The notes: generated from the letters alone by a model not told the origin. 64,000 nt of DNA from Sphingomonas koreensis (GCF_002797435.1 NZ_PGEN01000001.1:1920501-1984500); one strand, 5' to 3'. Positions 1-8,502 are shown, counted from the first letter of the stretch. A program made the numbers and translations.

Positions 1-1406
1 CCCGACCATTCGCCGATCGCGGCGTTGATGAACCCCTTGCCAAAGCCGGTCGAACCGCGATAATTGACCGACAGCACCGCATAGCCGCGGTTGGCGAGCC
101 ATTGGTGGGTGCTGATATAGCCGTAGCTGTCGCGCGCCCAGGGGCCGCCATGGACGGCGAGCACCAGCGGCACCGGCTTGTCGGGCTTGCCATCGTTGTC
201 GGCGTCCGCCCCGGCGGGGAGCGTCAGATAGCTGACCAGCGTCTTGCCGTCGCCGGACGGAATCTCGACCGGCCACAGCGGCCGCAGCTTGTAGGCCGCA
301 AGGTCCGGCCGCGTCTCGTAGAGCTTGGTCAGCGTCTTCGCCTTGCGGTCGTAGATATAGGCGGTCGCCGGCCTTTCCGCCGCGCTCGCCGCGACGATCA
401 GCTTCGACCCGTCATCGGTGGCCGAGGTGATCGCGACCTCGCCCGGCAGCTTCGACCTCAGGAACTCGAGATCCGCCTTCGCCGCGGCGTTGAGCGGGGT
501 CCACTCGTTCTTGAGGTAGTTCACCGAATAGGCGATCGGCTCATAGGTATCCGGATCCGTGAGCAGCCCGGCGATATCGGCCTTGTCGCTCGCCGCGATC
601 ACCTCGGTCTTGAGGGTCGCCACATCCATCTTCACCAGCGCCGCCTTGTCGCGCCCGCGGCTGTCCGCCCAGTAGAGGACGCTGCCATCCTTGTTGAAGC
701 CGACCGGATTGGTGGTGAAGAAATCCTCGTTGGCGATCGCGAACGCCTCCGCCCATTTGCCGTCCGCACCGAGCCGGAAGTATTTGCTGCCGCCGCCGGG
801 CACCTGCTGGAAGGCGAAGCGCGGCTTCAGCTGATTGTCGGTGACGAACCCGCCATAGCCGGGATTTTCCATCACCAGCTTGCTCGCACCGGTCTTGTAA
901 TCGACCTCGTAGAGATCGAAGAATTGCGGATTGCGGTCGTTGAGGCCGATCAGCACGACATCAGGCCGTTCCTTGCTCACCCCCTGGATCTGCGCGCGGA
1001 CCTTGTCCCCCGCCTTGGTCAGCGCGACGTCCTTGAGCGTTGCGATCTCGACCGAGTGGACGCGGAAATTCTCGTTCCCGCCGCTGTCCTGAAGATAGAT
1101 GATATGCGCGCCGTCGGGTGCCCAGAAATAGCTCTGCAACCCGCGTTTGCTCTCCCTGGTCACCGCCTTGGCTGCGCCGAGATTGCCGATCGGCGCCACC
1201 CACACGTTCATCACGCCGCCCACCGGCGCCAGCCAGCTGACATGCCTGCCGTCCGGGCTGATCTGCCCGCCGGCACGGCTGGGATTGCCGAAGATCTTCG
1301 CACGGGGGATGAGCGTGTCCGCACCCCCCTGCGGCGGCGTAGCGACGGCGGCGCCCGCACTCAGCAGTACGGCCCCGGACAACAACGCAATGGCAAGGCG
1401 TTTCAT
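1..1406 (-). CDS. S9 family peptidase (partial, C-terminus outside window)
   Basis: Secreted serine peptidase of the prolyl oligopeptidase / acylaminoacyl-peptidase (S9) family. It starts at the ATG at 1406 with a signal peptide (MKRLAIALLSGAVLLSAG), followed by a beta-propeller region with repeats such as ISPDGRHVSWLAP and SYFWAPDGAHIIYLQD. The visible 468 residues end in the first part of the alpha/beta-hydrolase domain, where HGGPWARD and NYRGSTGFGKGF are typical S9 motifs. The catalytic Ser (GxSxGG), Asp and His lie beyond base 1, so activity cannot be judged. It probably acts in the periplasm on peptides. It follows the serine hydrolase at 1470-2981 on the same strand with 63 bases between them, so the two may be co-transcribed. 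Confidence 0.88.
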   Translation of the reverse strand, partial: MKRLAIALLSGAVLLSAGAAVATPPQGGADTLIPRAKIFGNPSRAGGQISPDGRHVSWLAPVGGVMNVWVAPIGNLGAAKAVTRESKRGLQSYFWAPDGAHIIYLQDSGGNENFRVHSVEIATLKDVALTKAGDKVRAQIQGVSKERPDVVLIGLNDRNPQFFDLYEVDYKTGASKLVMENPGYGGFVTDNQLKPRFAFQQVPGGGSKYFRLGADGKWAEAFAIANEDFFTTNPVGFNKDGSVLYWADSRGRDKAALVKMDVATLKTEVIAASDKADIAGLLTDPDTYEPIAYSVNYLKNEWTPLNAAAKADLEFLRSKLPGEVAITSATDDGSKLIVAASAAERPATAYIYDRKAKTLTKLYETRPDLAAYKLRPLWPVEIPSGDGKTLVSYLTLPAGADADNDGKPDKPVPLVLAVHGGPWARDSYGYISTHQWLANRGYAVLSVNYRGSTGFGKGFINAAIGEWS

Positions 1407-1469
1407 CGATTGATCCCTCCGTTGACCCGGCGAGCCTAAACCCGTCAGTGTGTTAATGCAATAACACGC

Positions 1470-2981
1470 CTATCGCACCGGCACGAAGTCGAGATGGTGG
1501 AAATCGTAGCTGAAGTCGGCGAGGGGAGAGAGCGCCTTCATCTTGACGCCGGCGACCTTGCCGTCGGCCACCACAAAGCTGACCACCGCATCTTCGCCCG
1601 CCCCGGCAGGGAAGCGCGTGCGGAACGTGTCGGTGCCCCAGGGTTCGAGCGCACTCTTGAACACGGGCGTCGGCACGAAATCGATGTGCAGGCGGGCCGC
1701 TTGCCCCCGGCCCTTGGCGGTGACGACGATGTCGCCATACCAGGCATCGCGGTAGCGCCCCGCATAGGCCGACAATGGCAGGCTCGGCTTGCCTTCGGGC
1801 GGCCTGGCCTCGCCTGCGGCCAGACCCGCAATCGCACTGTCCTGCGCCTGCTTGGTGCGCGCGACATAGCTTCCCACCCAGTCATAGGCCGGGGCGCCCA
1901 GCAGATGATCGAGGATCGCGTTGCGGATCCCGCCCGACACGCTGTCTTCGGTATTGCTGAGCACGACGACGCCGATCCCGGCAGACGGGATCATCGCGGT
2001 CTGCGTCACCTGTCCCGACAGGCCGCCCGAGTGGCTGATGAGGCGGCGGCCACGGAAATCCTGGACGAACCAGCCGAGCGCATAGCCCGACATCACGGGA
2101 CGTGCCGGATTGACGTCGGTCCCGCCATCGCTCGACGAGACGATCACCTGCGGCTTCCACATCTCCACCGCCGACTCCGCGGTCCAGAGCCGCTTGCCGT
2201 CCGGCAACGTGCCCAGCGCCAGCTGCACCTCAAGCCATTTGGCGACATCCGCGACACTGGCATTGATCCCGCCAGCCGCGTCGATCAGCGGCCCTTCGTC
2301 GGGCTGAATCACCTTCATCGGGCCGATCCCGCGCGCCGGCGGCCCGAGCCGCGCGTGACGGCCGGCCACATTGGGCGTCCGCAGCATGTCGCGGGACGGC
2401 ACCGCATCGGCCATCCCGAGCGGCTGGAGGATGCGCGTCGCAATGAAATCGCGCCACGACAGGCCCGACATCTTCTCGATCAGGATGCCTGCGACGATGT
2501 AGAGGATGTTGTCATAATCATAGCCCGCGCGGAAACCGCGGGCCGGGCGGAGGAACCGGAGCGCCCGCATCACCTGCGCCGCGTCGGCGGTCGATTGCGG
2601 AAAATACATGAGATCGCCGGCACCGAGCGGCAGCCCGGAGCGGTGGACCAGCAGATCGCGCACGGTGAACATGCCGGTCACCGCCGGATCGGCCATCCTG
2701 AACTCGGGCAGATATTTGACCAGCGGCTCGTCCCAGCCGATCTTCTTCTCCTCCACCAGCATCGCCAGCGCGGCGCCGGTGAACGCCTTCGAGTTGGACG
2801 CAATGCCGAAGCGCGTATGGGCGTCGACCGGATCGGTCTTGCCCATCGTCCGCACGCCATAGCCCTTGAGCCAGGGCGCCTGGCCCTTGCGGACGATCGC
2901 GACGGCAATGCCGGGCGTCTCGAACGCCTTCATGAAATTGCCGACGATCGCGTCGACCGCAGTGTCCAGCCCGGCCGGCAC
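1470..2981 (-). CDS. Serine hydrolase, beta-lactamase/class C-like, with DUF3471-like C-terminus
   Basis: Penicillin-binding-protein-like serine hydrolase of the beta-lactamase family (PF00144 type). Motifs seen: SxxK as S62-N-S-K65, YxN as Y156-D-N158, and an HSGG box near residue 318 replacing KTG. The last ~100 residues resemble the DUF3471 domain often found at the end of such esterase/peptidase-like enzymes. The reading frame from the GTG at 2981 lacks a full signal peptide. Upstream in the same frame is GLGGVAGLALPAWAQ, a signal-peptide tail, while the matching N-terminus MSGLTIDRRSALVLG (ATG at 3067) is one base out of frame. The native protein was therefore probably about 530 residues and exported, perhaps by Tat. 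As sequenced it is either frameshifted or affected by a base error. The substrate is unknown. Confidence 0.82.
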   Translation of the reverse strand: MPAGLDTAVDAIVGNFMKAFETPGIAVAIVRKGQAPWLKGYGVRTMGKTDPVDAHTRFGIASNSKAFTGAALAMLVEEKKIGWDEPLVKYLPEFRMADPAVTGMFTVRDLLVHRSGLPLGAGDLMYFPQSTADAAQVMRALRFLRPARGFRAGYDYDNILYIVAGILIEKMSGLSWRDFIATRILQPLGMADAVPSRDMLRTPNVAGRHARLGPPARGIGPMKVIQPDEGPLIDAAGGINASVADVAKWLEVQLALGTLPDGKRLWTAESAVEMWKPQVIVSSSDGGTDVNPARPVMSGYALGWFVQDFRGRRLISHSGGLSGQVTQTAMIPSAGIGVVVLSNTEDSVSGGIRNAILDHLLGAPAYDWVGSYVARTKQAQDSAIAGLAAGEARPPEGKPSLPLSAYAGRYRDAWYGDIVVTAKGRGQAARLHIDFVPTPVFKSALEPWGTDTFRTRFPAGAGEDAVVSFVVADGKVAGVKMKALSPLADFSYDFHHLDFVPVR

Positions 2982-3178
2982 CTGCGCCCAGGCGGGCAGT
3001 GCCAGCCCGGCAACACCGCCCAGCCCAGCACCAGCGCACTGCGCCGGTCAATCGTCAAACCACTCATTGAAACCCCTCCAGATCCGTCGCTCCGGCCATC
3101 TGCCGGAGTCCATGGCGCCTCTGGAGATGACCTTGCCGCCAGCCGAACCCGGGAACAAGCCCGGGAGGGATCAAAAGC

Positions 3179-3745
3179 CTATGCCTCGAGTTCGACGTCC
3201 CAATAGAGCCAGTCGTGCCAGGTCTCGTGCAGATGGTTGGGCGGGAATCGCCGGCCATGTTCCTGCAGCTGCCAACTGGTCGGCCGGATCGGCGCGACGT
3301 GCAGCGGCATCGCCGCCTGCCGCGGCGTGCGCCCGCCCTTGCGCAGGTTGCAGGGCGCGCAGGCGGTCGCGACATTCTCCCACGTCGTCCGCCCGCCCTG
3401 CGCGCGCGGGATGACGTGATCGAAAGTCAGGTCGCGCGGGCTACCGCAATATTGGCATTCGAACTTGTCGCGCAGGAACAGGTTGAAGCGGGTGAAGGCC
3501 GGAAATTGCGACGGCTTCACATATTGCTTGAGCGCGATCACCGACGGCAGCTTGATCGCCGCGGTCGGGCTGCGCACCTCCCGCTCGTAATGGCTGACGA
3601 TATCGACGCGATCGAGGAACACCGCCTTGATCGCCGTCTGCCAGGGCCACACGCTCAGCGGATAATAGGAGAGCGGGGTATAATCGGCATTCAGCACAAG
3701 GGCAGGACACCCGTCGGGATGGCGGATCAGATCGGGATGGTACAT
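3179..3745 (-). CDS. HNH endonuclease family protein
   Basis: A 188-residue HNH nuclease-fold protein common in alphaproteobacterial chromosomes. The start chosen is the ATG at 3745 (MYHPDLIRHPDG); the frame stays open further upstream, but that stretch is unlike the family. The zinc/HNH core lies at about residues 97-133: C97-x2-C100, then D109-H110-V-I-P-R, N124, and C129-A-P-C132-N. It is likely a DNA-binding or nicking enzyme with housekeeping rather than mobile-element character, since it sits among core genes and matches their base composition. It diverges from the tRNA synthetase at 3844, leaving about 100 bases for both promoters. Confidence 0.87.
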   Translation of the reverse strand: MYHPDLIRHPDGCPALVLNADYTPLSYYPLSVWPWQTAIKAVFLDRVDIVSHYEREVRSPTAAIKLPSVIALKQYVKPSQFPAFTRFNLFLRDKFECQYCGSPRDLTFDHVIPRAQGGRTTWENVATACAPCNLRKGGRTPRQAAMPLHVAPIRPTSWQLQEHGRRFPPNHLHETWHDWLYWDVELEA

Positions 3746-3843
3746 GGTCCCCCTCGTGCCCGTTACGCCTATCCGCCTCTCGCCACGAAGCGTTACGCCG
3801 TCATGACAACATATGCCGCGACTCGCGGTCAAGGGCCGCGTTC

Positions 3844-4686
3844 ATGATTGTCACGCGTTTCGCGCCAAGTCCCACCGGACGGTTGCATTTGGGCCACGCT
3901 TTCTCGGCGATCCGCGCGCATGACTTCGCGCGCGAGCGCAATGGCCGCTTCCTGGTCCGGATCGAGGATATCGACGGCACACGCAGCCGCCCCGAGCATG
4001 TCGAGACGATCCTGCGCGATCTCGAATGGCTGGGGCTGGGCTGGGACGGCGAGGTCGTGTTCCAGTCGCAGCGGCTGGCGCGCTACGAAGCGGCGCTGGA
4101 CCGGTTGAGGGCCGCGGGGCTGCTCTATCCCTGTTTCTGCACCCGTGCCGATATCGCGGCGAGCGTGAGCGCCCCGCACGGGCCGGAGGGGCCGGTCTAT
4201 CCCGGGACCTGCCGGGCGCTGGTGTCGCCAGACCTGTCGCGGCCGCACTGCTGGCGGATCGATATGGCAAAGGCGCTCGCGACGGTTTCCACGCCGCTGA
4301 CGTTCGAGGAGGGCGGGCGGGGCCGGGTCGAGGCCGATCCGCTGTCGCACGGCGATGTGGTGCTCGCGCGGAAGGACGCGCCGGCTTCCTATCATCTTGC
4401 CGTCACGATCGACGATGCGGCGCAGCAGGTCACCGATATCGTCCGCGGCGAGGACCTGATCGCGGCGACCCATGTCCACCGACTGCTGCAGGCGCTGCTC
4501 GGCCTGCCCGTGCCGCGTTACCACCACCATGCCTTGCTCACCGGCGCGGACGGCGAACGGCTGGCCAAGCGGCACGGCGCCCCTACCCTTGCGGCACTGC
4601 GCGAAGCGGGCGAGGACGGGCGGGCGTTGGCGGAGACGCTGCGCCGGGGCGAACTCCCGATTGGATTCGCCGCGGCAAAGGCCTAG
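3844..4686 (+). CDS. gluQRS: Glutamyl-Q tRNA(Asp) synthetase
   Basis: A truncated glutamyl-tRNA synthetase paralog that attaches glutamate to queuosine at position 34 of tRNA(Asp). The 280-residue length fits GluQRS, which lacks the anticodon-binding domain. Class I signature HLGH is at residues 15-18 within RFAPSPTGRLHLGHA; a Cys pair (C97-F-C99) followed by YPGTC marks the zinc site; and the KMSKS-like loop is LAKRHGAPTL near residue 240. It starts at the ATG at 3844, divergent from the HNH gene. The gene at 4697 begins 10 bases after its stop and is probably co-transcribed. Confidence 0.92.
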   Translation: MIVTRFAPSPTGRLHLGHAFSAIRAHDFARERNGRFLVRIEDIDGTRSRPEHVETILRDLEWLGLGWDGEVVFQSQRLARYEAALDRLRAAGLLYPCFCTRADIAASVSAPHGPEGPVYPGTCRALVSPDLSRPHCWRIDMAKALATVSTPLTFEEGGRGRVEADPLSHGDVVLARKDAPASYHLAVTIDDAAQQVTDIVRGEDLIAATHVHRLLQALLGLPVPRYHHHALLTGADGERLAKRHGAPTLAALREAGEDGRALAETLRRGELPIGFAAAKA

Positions 4687-4696
4687 AGTCACATTC

Positions 4697-4927
4697 ATGA
4701 AACTGTTCCTCATCCTGCTCCTGATCGCGGCGATGATCGCGACCGTGGTCGCGCTGGTCCGCGGCATCATCACCTTCCTCCGCGTCACCGAGGCGGATCT
4801 GAAGGGCGGCAACGGCCCGAGCGCATCGGCGCTCAAGTCGAACAAGATGATGCAGCAGCGCATCCTGTTCCAGGGTATCGCGATCGCGATCGTCGCGGTC
4901 CTGCTGTTGATGGCGAGCAGCGGCTAG
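4697..4927 (+). CDS. Small twin-transmembrane protein (HIG1-like)
   Basis: A 76-residue inner-membrane protein with two hydrophobic segments: residues ~3-27 (LFLILLLIAAMIATVVALV) and ~55-73 (FQGIAIAIVAVLLLMAS). They are separated by a polar loop containing KSNKMMQQRILFQ. The layout and the QR..xQ-type motif before the second helix resemble alphaproteobacterial HIG1-domain / twin-transmembrane proteins, some of which associate with respiratory complexes; that function is inference here. It starts 10 bases after gluQRS and precedes the adenosyltransferase at 5033. Confidence 0.75.
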   Translation: MKLFLILLLIAAMIATVVALVRGIITFLRVTEADLKGGNGPSASALKSNKMMQQRILFQGIAIAIVAVLLLMASSG

Positions 4928-4944
4928 AGCCTTCATTCAAAGCG

Positions 4945-5020
4945 GCACCGGCCCGCTCCCCCGCCCGGCCGCCCACAGGATAATGGCGCTGGGTGACCGG
5001 GTGGGGGAGCGGGCCGGTGC
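4945..5020 (+). promoter_or_regulatory. Long inverted repeat ahead of the adenosyltransferase gene
   Basis: An 18-base arm at 4945-4962 (GCACCGGCCCGCTCCCCC) is perfectly complementary to 5003-5020. The stem continues inward past a G-T pair (4963/5002) for five more pairs, giving about 24 bp around a loop of about 28 bases. There is no T-run, so it is not a standard terminator. It ends 12 bases before the ATG at 5033. It may control translation or mRNA stability of the downstream gene, or be a REP-like element. Confidence 0.6.
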
Positions 5021-5032
5021 GGAACCCAGCAA

Positions 5033-5602
5033 ATGGTCAAGCTCAACAAGATCTACACCCGCACCGGCGACGACGGCACCACCGGCCTTGTCGATGGATC
5101 GCGCGTCGCCAAGCACGATCCGCGCATGGCGGCGATCGGCGATGTCGACGAGGCGAACAGCGCGATCGGAGTCGCGATCGCGGCGATCGGCGGCGGCTAT
5201 CCCGCCGATCTGCTCGAAACCGTGCAAAACGACCTGTTCGACCTGGGCGCCGACCTGGCGACGCCAGGCGAGGATTTCGCCCCGGACGAAATGACGCTGC
5301 GCATCGTTCCCGCGCAGGTGACGCGGATCGAGGCTGCGATCGACGAGGCCAATGCCGGGCTCGAACCGCTGCGCAGCTTCATCCTGCCCGGCGGATCGGA
5401 GCGCGCGGCGGCGATCCACCTTGCCCGCGCGGTCACACGCCGGGCCGAGCGCACCGCCGTCGCGGCATCGCGCGAGGTTTCGCTGAACCCGCAGGCGCTG
5501 GCCTATCTCAACCGGCTGTCGGACCTGTTGTTCGTGCTGGCGCGGGCGGCGAACCTCAACCGTGGCGGCGACGTGCTGTGGAAGCCGGGCGCGAACCGTT
5601 AA
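5033..5602 (+). CDS. Cob(I)alamin / cob(I)yrinic acid a,c-diamide adenosyltransferase (PduO type)
   Basis: A 189-residue PduO/MMAB-family ATP:corrinoid adenosyltransferase, which makes adenosylcobalamin from cob(I)alamin. The N-terminal phosphate-binding signature is KIYTRTGDDGTTGL, and the helical-bundle signature GDVDEANSAIGVA follows. Near the C-terminus FILPGGSERAAAIHLARAV and LNRLSDLLFVLAR match the conserved substrate-binding helices. It starts at the ATG at 5033, twelve bases after the long hairpin at 4945-5020. No cobalamin riboswitch is recognisable upstream. Confidence 0.92.
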   Translation: MVKLNKIYTRTGDDGTTGLVDGSRVAKHDPRMAAIGDVDEANSAIGVAIAAIGGGYPADLLETVQNDLFDLGADLATPGEDFAPDEMTLRIVPAQVTRIEAAIDEANAGLEPLRSFILPGGSERAAAIHLARAVTRRAERTAVAASREVSLNPQALAYLNRLSDLLFVLARAANLNRGGDVLWKPGANR

Positions 5603-5628
5603 GCTCTGGAATTTTCCGGAGGAAGGGC

Positions 5629-5702
5629 TGGAGCGGGTAGCGGGAATCGAACCCGCGTATTCAGCTTGGAAGGCTGCTGCACTACCATTGTGCTATACCC
5701 GC
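5629..5702 (-). tRNA. tRNA-Gly (anticodon TCC)
   Basis: Read on the minus strand, the acceptor stem GCGGGTA pairs with TACCCGC, the D-loop contains AATGGTA, the anticodon loop is CTTCCAA (TCC), and the T arm is GCGGGTTCGATTCCCGC. The 3' CCA is encoded (5629-5631). Confidence 0.96.
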
Positions 5703-5734
5703 CCATGGAGCGCAGCATATCCCGCGAGGGGAGA

Positions 5735-5820
5735 TGGTGGAAGGGACTGGATTCGAACCAGTGTACGCTCACGCGGGCAGATTTACAGTCTGCTGCCTTT
5801 AACCACTCGGCCACCCTTCC
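5735..5820 (-). tRNA. tRNA-Tyr (anticodon GTA)
   Basis: A class II tRNA with a long variable arm on the minus strand. The acceptor GGAAGGG pairs with CCCTTCC, the anticodon loop is CTGTAAA (GTA), and the T arm is CTGGTTCGAATCCAG. The CCA is encoded at 5735-5737. It lies 32 bases from tRNA-Gly on the same strand, probably as one transcript. Confidence 0.96.
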
Positions 5821-5914
5821 ATGCGGCACGCCGAAGCGAGTGCGGCCCATTGCCGAAGCGCGCCGCCCCTGTCAACGCCTTGCGCGGGAGATTTGTGCCG
5901 CCTAGCGTCTCGCG

Positions 5915-6673
5915 ATGAGCAAGGGACCACGTCGCGGGCATCGCCCATCGGGCAATTCGGGCAGCAGCAACCGCCCCCGTTTCTGGGGCCGCCACGCCGT
6001 GACCGCGGCGCTGGCCAATCCGGAGCGGACGGTGCGCAAGGTGTGGGGCACGCGCGAGGCGCTGGCGGCGCTCGACCTGCCGCCGGTGCTGCCGATCACC
6101 TATGCCGATGTCGCCGACCTCGCCCGGATGGTACCCAGCGACGCGCCGCATCAGGGCCTCGTGATCGAGGTCGACCCGCTCGAGGAAATCTGGCTGGGCG
6201 ACCTGCTCGAATCGGGCGCCGACGACCGGCGGCCGCTGCTGGTGCTCGATCACGTCACCGATCCGCACAATGTCGGCGCGATCCTGCGCTCGGCCGCGGC
6301 GTTCGACGCGCTGGGGATCGTGACGCAGGACCGGCACGCGCCGCCCGAATCGGGATCGCTGGCCCGCTCCGCATCGGGCGCGCTCGAGCTGGTGCCCTGG
6401 GTACGCGTGGTGAACCTTGCCCGCGCGCTCGACGAGATCGGCGAAGCCGGTTTCTGGCGCATCGGTCTGGCGGGCGAGGCGAAGGGCACGCTCGCCGAAG
6501 TGATGGGCGATACCCGGCCGGCGCTCGTGCTCGGCGCCGAGGGGGAAGGCATGCGCCACAACACCGCGCAGCATTGCGACGAGCTTGCGCGGCTGCCGAT
6601 CTCGCCTAGGGTCGAGAGCCTGAATGTATCCAACGCCGCCGCGATCGCGCTGTACGCCGCGGTCTCGCGCTGA
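5915..6673 (+). CDS. rlmB: 23S rRNA (guanosine-2'-O-)-methyltransferase, TrmH/SPOUT family
   Basis: A SPOUT-fold 2'-O-methyltransferase of 252 residues, RlmB-like, modifying 23S rRNA with SAM. The N-terminal ~85 residues form the SpoU substrate-binding domain (FWGRHAVTAALANPERTV). The catalytic domain carries motif 1 LDHVTDPHNVGAILRSAAAF, motif 2 VLGAEGEGM and motif 3 ESLNVSNAAAIALY. These contain the knot-forming Asn, Glu and Asn residues. It starts at the ATG at 5915. The basic tail at residues 1-25 (SKGPRRGHRPSG) is common in alphaproteobacterial members. It precedes a lipoprotein gene 12 bases downstream. Confidence 0.9.
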   Translation: MSKGPRRGHRPSGNSGSSNRPRFWGRHAVTAALANPERTVRKVWGTREALAALDLPPVLPITYADVADLARMVPSDAPHQGLVIEVDPLEEIWLGDLLESGADDRRPLLVLDHVTDPHNVGAILRSAAAFDALGIVTQDRHAPPESGSLARSASGALELVPWVRVVNLARALDEIGEAGFWRIGLAGEAKGTLAEVMGDTRPALVLGAEGEGMRHNTAQHCDELARLPISPRVESLNVSNAAAIALYAAVSR

Positions 6674-6685
6674 GAGGGGAAAGCG

Positions 6686-7453
6686 ATGTTCGAACGAATC
6701 AAGGGCATCGCGCTGGTGCTGGTCGCCCCGCTGGTGCTGGTGGGGTGCGCGTTCAGCCCGGGCAAGTTCACCTCCTCGCTCACCCTGCTTGCCGACCGCA
6801 GCTTCACCTTCAGCTATCAGGGCGAGGTGATCGCCGTCGACTTCGCCAGCGAGATGGCCAAGGGCATGGGCGACGCGTTCAAGGACGACGACGAGCAGAA
6901 GAAGGAAGGCACCAGCACGACCGCGATGCTGCGCGCGGCGACCTGGCAGGACAAGGATGCCGCGAACGAAGCCAAGCCGGGCGGCGAGGACGATTCCGTC
7001 GAGGACGAGGCCAAGAAGGAAGCCAAGTTCAAGGCGATCGGCGAGGCGCTGACCAAGGAAGCCGGCTACCGATCGGTCACCTACAAGGGCAAGGGCGTGT
7101 TCCTGATCGACTATCAGATCAGCGGCAAGCTCACCCACAATTTCCTGTGGCCGTACAATATCGACGCCGAGGTGATCTTCCCCTTCGTGGTGGTCGAGAT
7201 GCGGGGCAAGGACCAAATACGGGTCAAGGCACCCGCGTTCGGCGACGATGATTCGCCCGCCAAGGGCAAGGGCGACGACAGCAAGGCCAAGCTCGACGGC
7301 ACCTTCACCCTCGTCACCGACGGCGAGTTGGTGAGCCAGAACAACGAGGATGGCGCGACCAGCGCGAACGGCCGCAAGACCGTGGTCTGGAAGGCGACCC
7401 CGCTGAGCAAGGATGCGCCGATGGCGGTGGTCAAGGTCGCGCCGCTGCCCTGA
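6686..7453 (+). CDS. Predicted lipoprotein of unknown function
   Basis: A 255-residue exported lipoprotein. A hydrophobic signal (IALVLVAPLVLVGCAF) carries a lipobox with the modified Cys at about residue 21. The mature part is rich in charged residues, with two Lys/Glu/Asp-rich segments at ~70-115 (KDDDEQKKEGTS, EDEAKKEAKFK) and ~185-205. Between them is a beta-rich portion (TYKGKGVFLIDYQISGKLTHNF). No known domain is recognised. It begins 12 bases after rlmB and may be co-transcribed. Confidence 0.82.
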   Translation: MFERIKGIALVLVAPLVLVGCAFSPGKFTSSLTLLADRSFTFSYQGEVIAVDFASEMAKGMGDAFKDDDEQKKEGTSTTAMLRAATWQDKDAANEAKPGGEDDSVEDEAKKEAKFKAIGEALTKEAGYRSVTYKGKGVFLIDYQISGKLTHNFLWPYNIDAEVIFPFVVVEMRGKDQIRVKAPAFGDDDSPAKGKGDDSKAKLDGTFTLVTDGELVSQNNEDGATSANGRKTVVWKATPLSKDAPMAVVKVAPLP

Positions 7454-7631
7454 AGGCGAAGTTCACGAAGGTACGGGAAACGCGATTCATTCTGTCAATT
7501 TCGTCGCCTTTGTCCGGCGGGTGTCAGGCCAGGCGGATCGACGCGATCAAAGAGCGGCCGCGAGCGGCAGAACGACGCAAGCAAATGAAATCCAACATTG
7601 CAAGCGGCGGTTATGGGGTGGGAAGCGGACC

Positions 7632-7904
7632 TTAGCCCGCAAGGCTAAGGAGAGCACCGAAATAAGCGACCATCAAGACCAACGGAGCGACCGAGAACGT
7701 CATTCGACGCATGCCTCCTATGGCGAGATAACGGCGGAATAGCAGAAGCGGAATCCAAACGAGCGAAACGGCTAGCGCGCTAAGGAACCATCCGGACTTA
7801 AAATGCGCTGCTTCTATGGCTCCAAAATGCGGGAGCAGAACTAGCATATAGAACGCCGAGACCGTGGCGGCGGTAATGCGTGCGATAGACGCAGCCTTGG
7901 ACAT
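7632..7904 (-). CDS. Small membrane protein of unknown function
   Basis: A 90-residue protein with about three hydrophobic helices (ATVSAFYMLVLLPHFG; WFLSALAVSLVWIPLLLF; FSVAPLVLMVAYFGALL). The start chosen is the ATG at 7904, preceded by a purine-rich ribosome site (GGGGAGCCAGGA). Base composition is less GC-rich than its neighbours, suggesting it was acquired or is under weak selection. An 8-bp inverted repeat (CCTTAGCC...GGCTAAGG, 7630-7650) overlaps its last codons and could end transcription. The 178 bases between it and the lipoprotein gene contain nothing else I can identify. Confidence 0.55.
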   Translation of the reverse strand: MSKAASIARITAATVSAFYMLVLLPHFGAIEAAHFKSGWFLSALAVSLVWIPLLLFRRYLAIGGMRRMTFSVAPLVLMVAYFGALLSLAG

Positions 7905-8018
7905 TCCTGGCTCCCCATGAGCGCCGGCGAGCTTAATCCATCCATCTAGGTCGGCAATGGCGGTCCTTAGCGGTCGTTCCCTCGCTCCGTCTTCCATTGC
8001 ATCGCACGAGGCGCCGCG

Positions 8019-8045
8019 GATCCCGGCTCAAGGCCGGGATGACGG
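8019..8045. repeat. REP-like dispersed palindrome, copy 1
   Basis: Contains TCCCGGCTCAAGGCCGGGA followed by TGACGG. The same pattern recurs at 16634-16662 and 35951-35998, always between genes. Confidence 0.55.
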
Positions 8046-8106
8046 ATGGTTTGCGATGATCGCGATCCGCCAGGGCCTTCGCGCCCCCTGACGGCCCCGC
8101 CCGCGG

Positions 8107-8424
8107 TCAATCCTCGGCGGCGATCGTCACCTTGAGGCCGTCGAGCGCGCTGGTGAACTGGATCTGGCAGGACAGGCGCGAGCGGTCGTCGCGGTCCGAC
8201 GAGCTGTCGAGCAGGTCGTTCTCGTCCTCGCTCATCGGCGTCAGTTTGTCCGCAAATTCCGGATCGACATGGACGTGGCAGGTCGCGCACGAGCAGCAGC
8301 CGCCGCACAAGGCGAGCAGTTCGTCGAACCCATTGTCCCGGATCACTTCCATGACGCTAAGGCCCACCTCGCCCTCGACTTCGCGTTCTTCTCCTTCACG
8401 CGTGACGACGATAAGCTTGGGCAT
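8107..8424 (-). CDS. 2Fe-2S ferredoxin (adrenodoxin type)
   Basis: A 105-residue vertebrate-type [2Fe-2S] ferredoxin used as an electron carrier, for example for cytochrome P450s or Fe-S assembly. Cluster ligands are in [10 protein letters not shown] at about residues 42-51 (spacing CX5CX2C), with the fourth Cys in LSCQI about 38 residues later. The start chosen is the ATG at 8424 ([13 protein letters not shown]); an upstream in-frame start would add nine untypical residues. It is monocistronic and divergent from the glycosylase gene at 8503. Confidence 0.9.
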   Translation of the reverse strand: MPKLIVVTREGEEREVEGEVGLSVMEVIRDNGFDELLALCGGCCSCATCHVHVDPEFADKLTPMSEDENDLLDSSSDRDDRSRLSCQIQFTSALDGLKVTIAAED

Positions 8425-8502
8425 CGGATTCTCCTGTCTATGTCGCGCCAATGCCGGGGAACGTCCCGGCTTTCAAGTTTCACGCTTCAAAGGTTTCGCC
8501 TG

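Noticed and set aside
1494..3206. Open frame on the plus strand of 570 codons
   Set aside because: Antisense to the serine hydrolase, with no domain and shadow-like composition.
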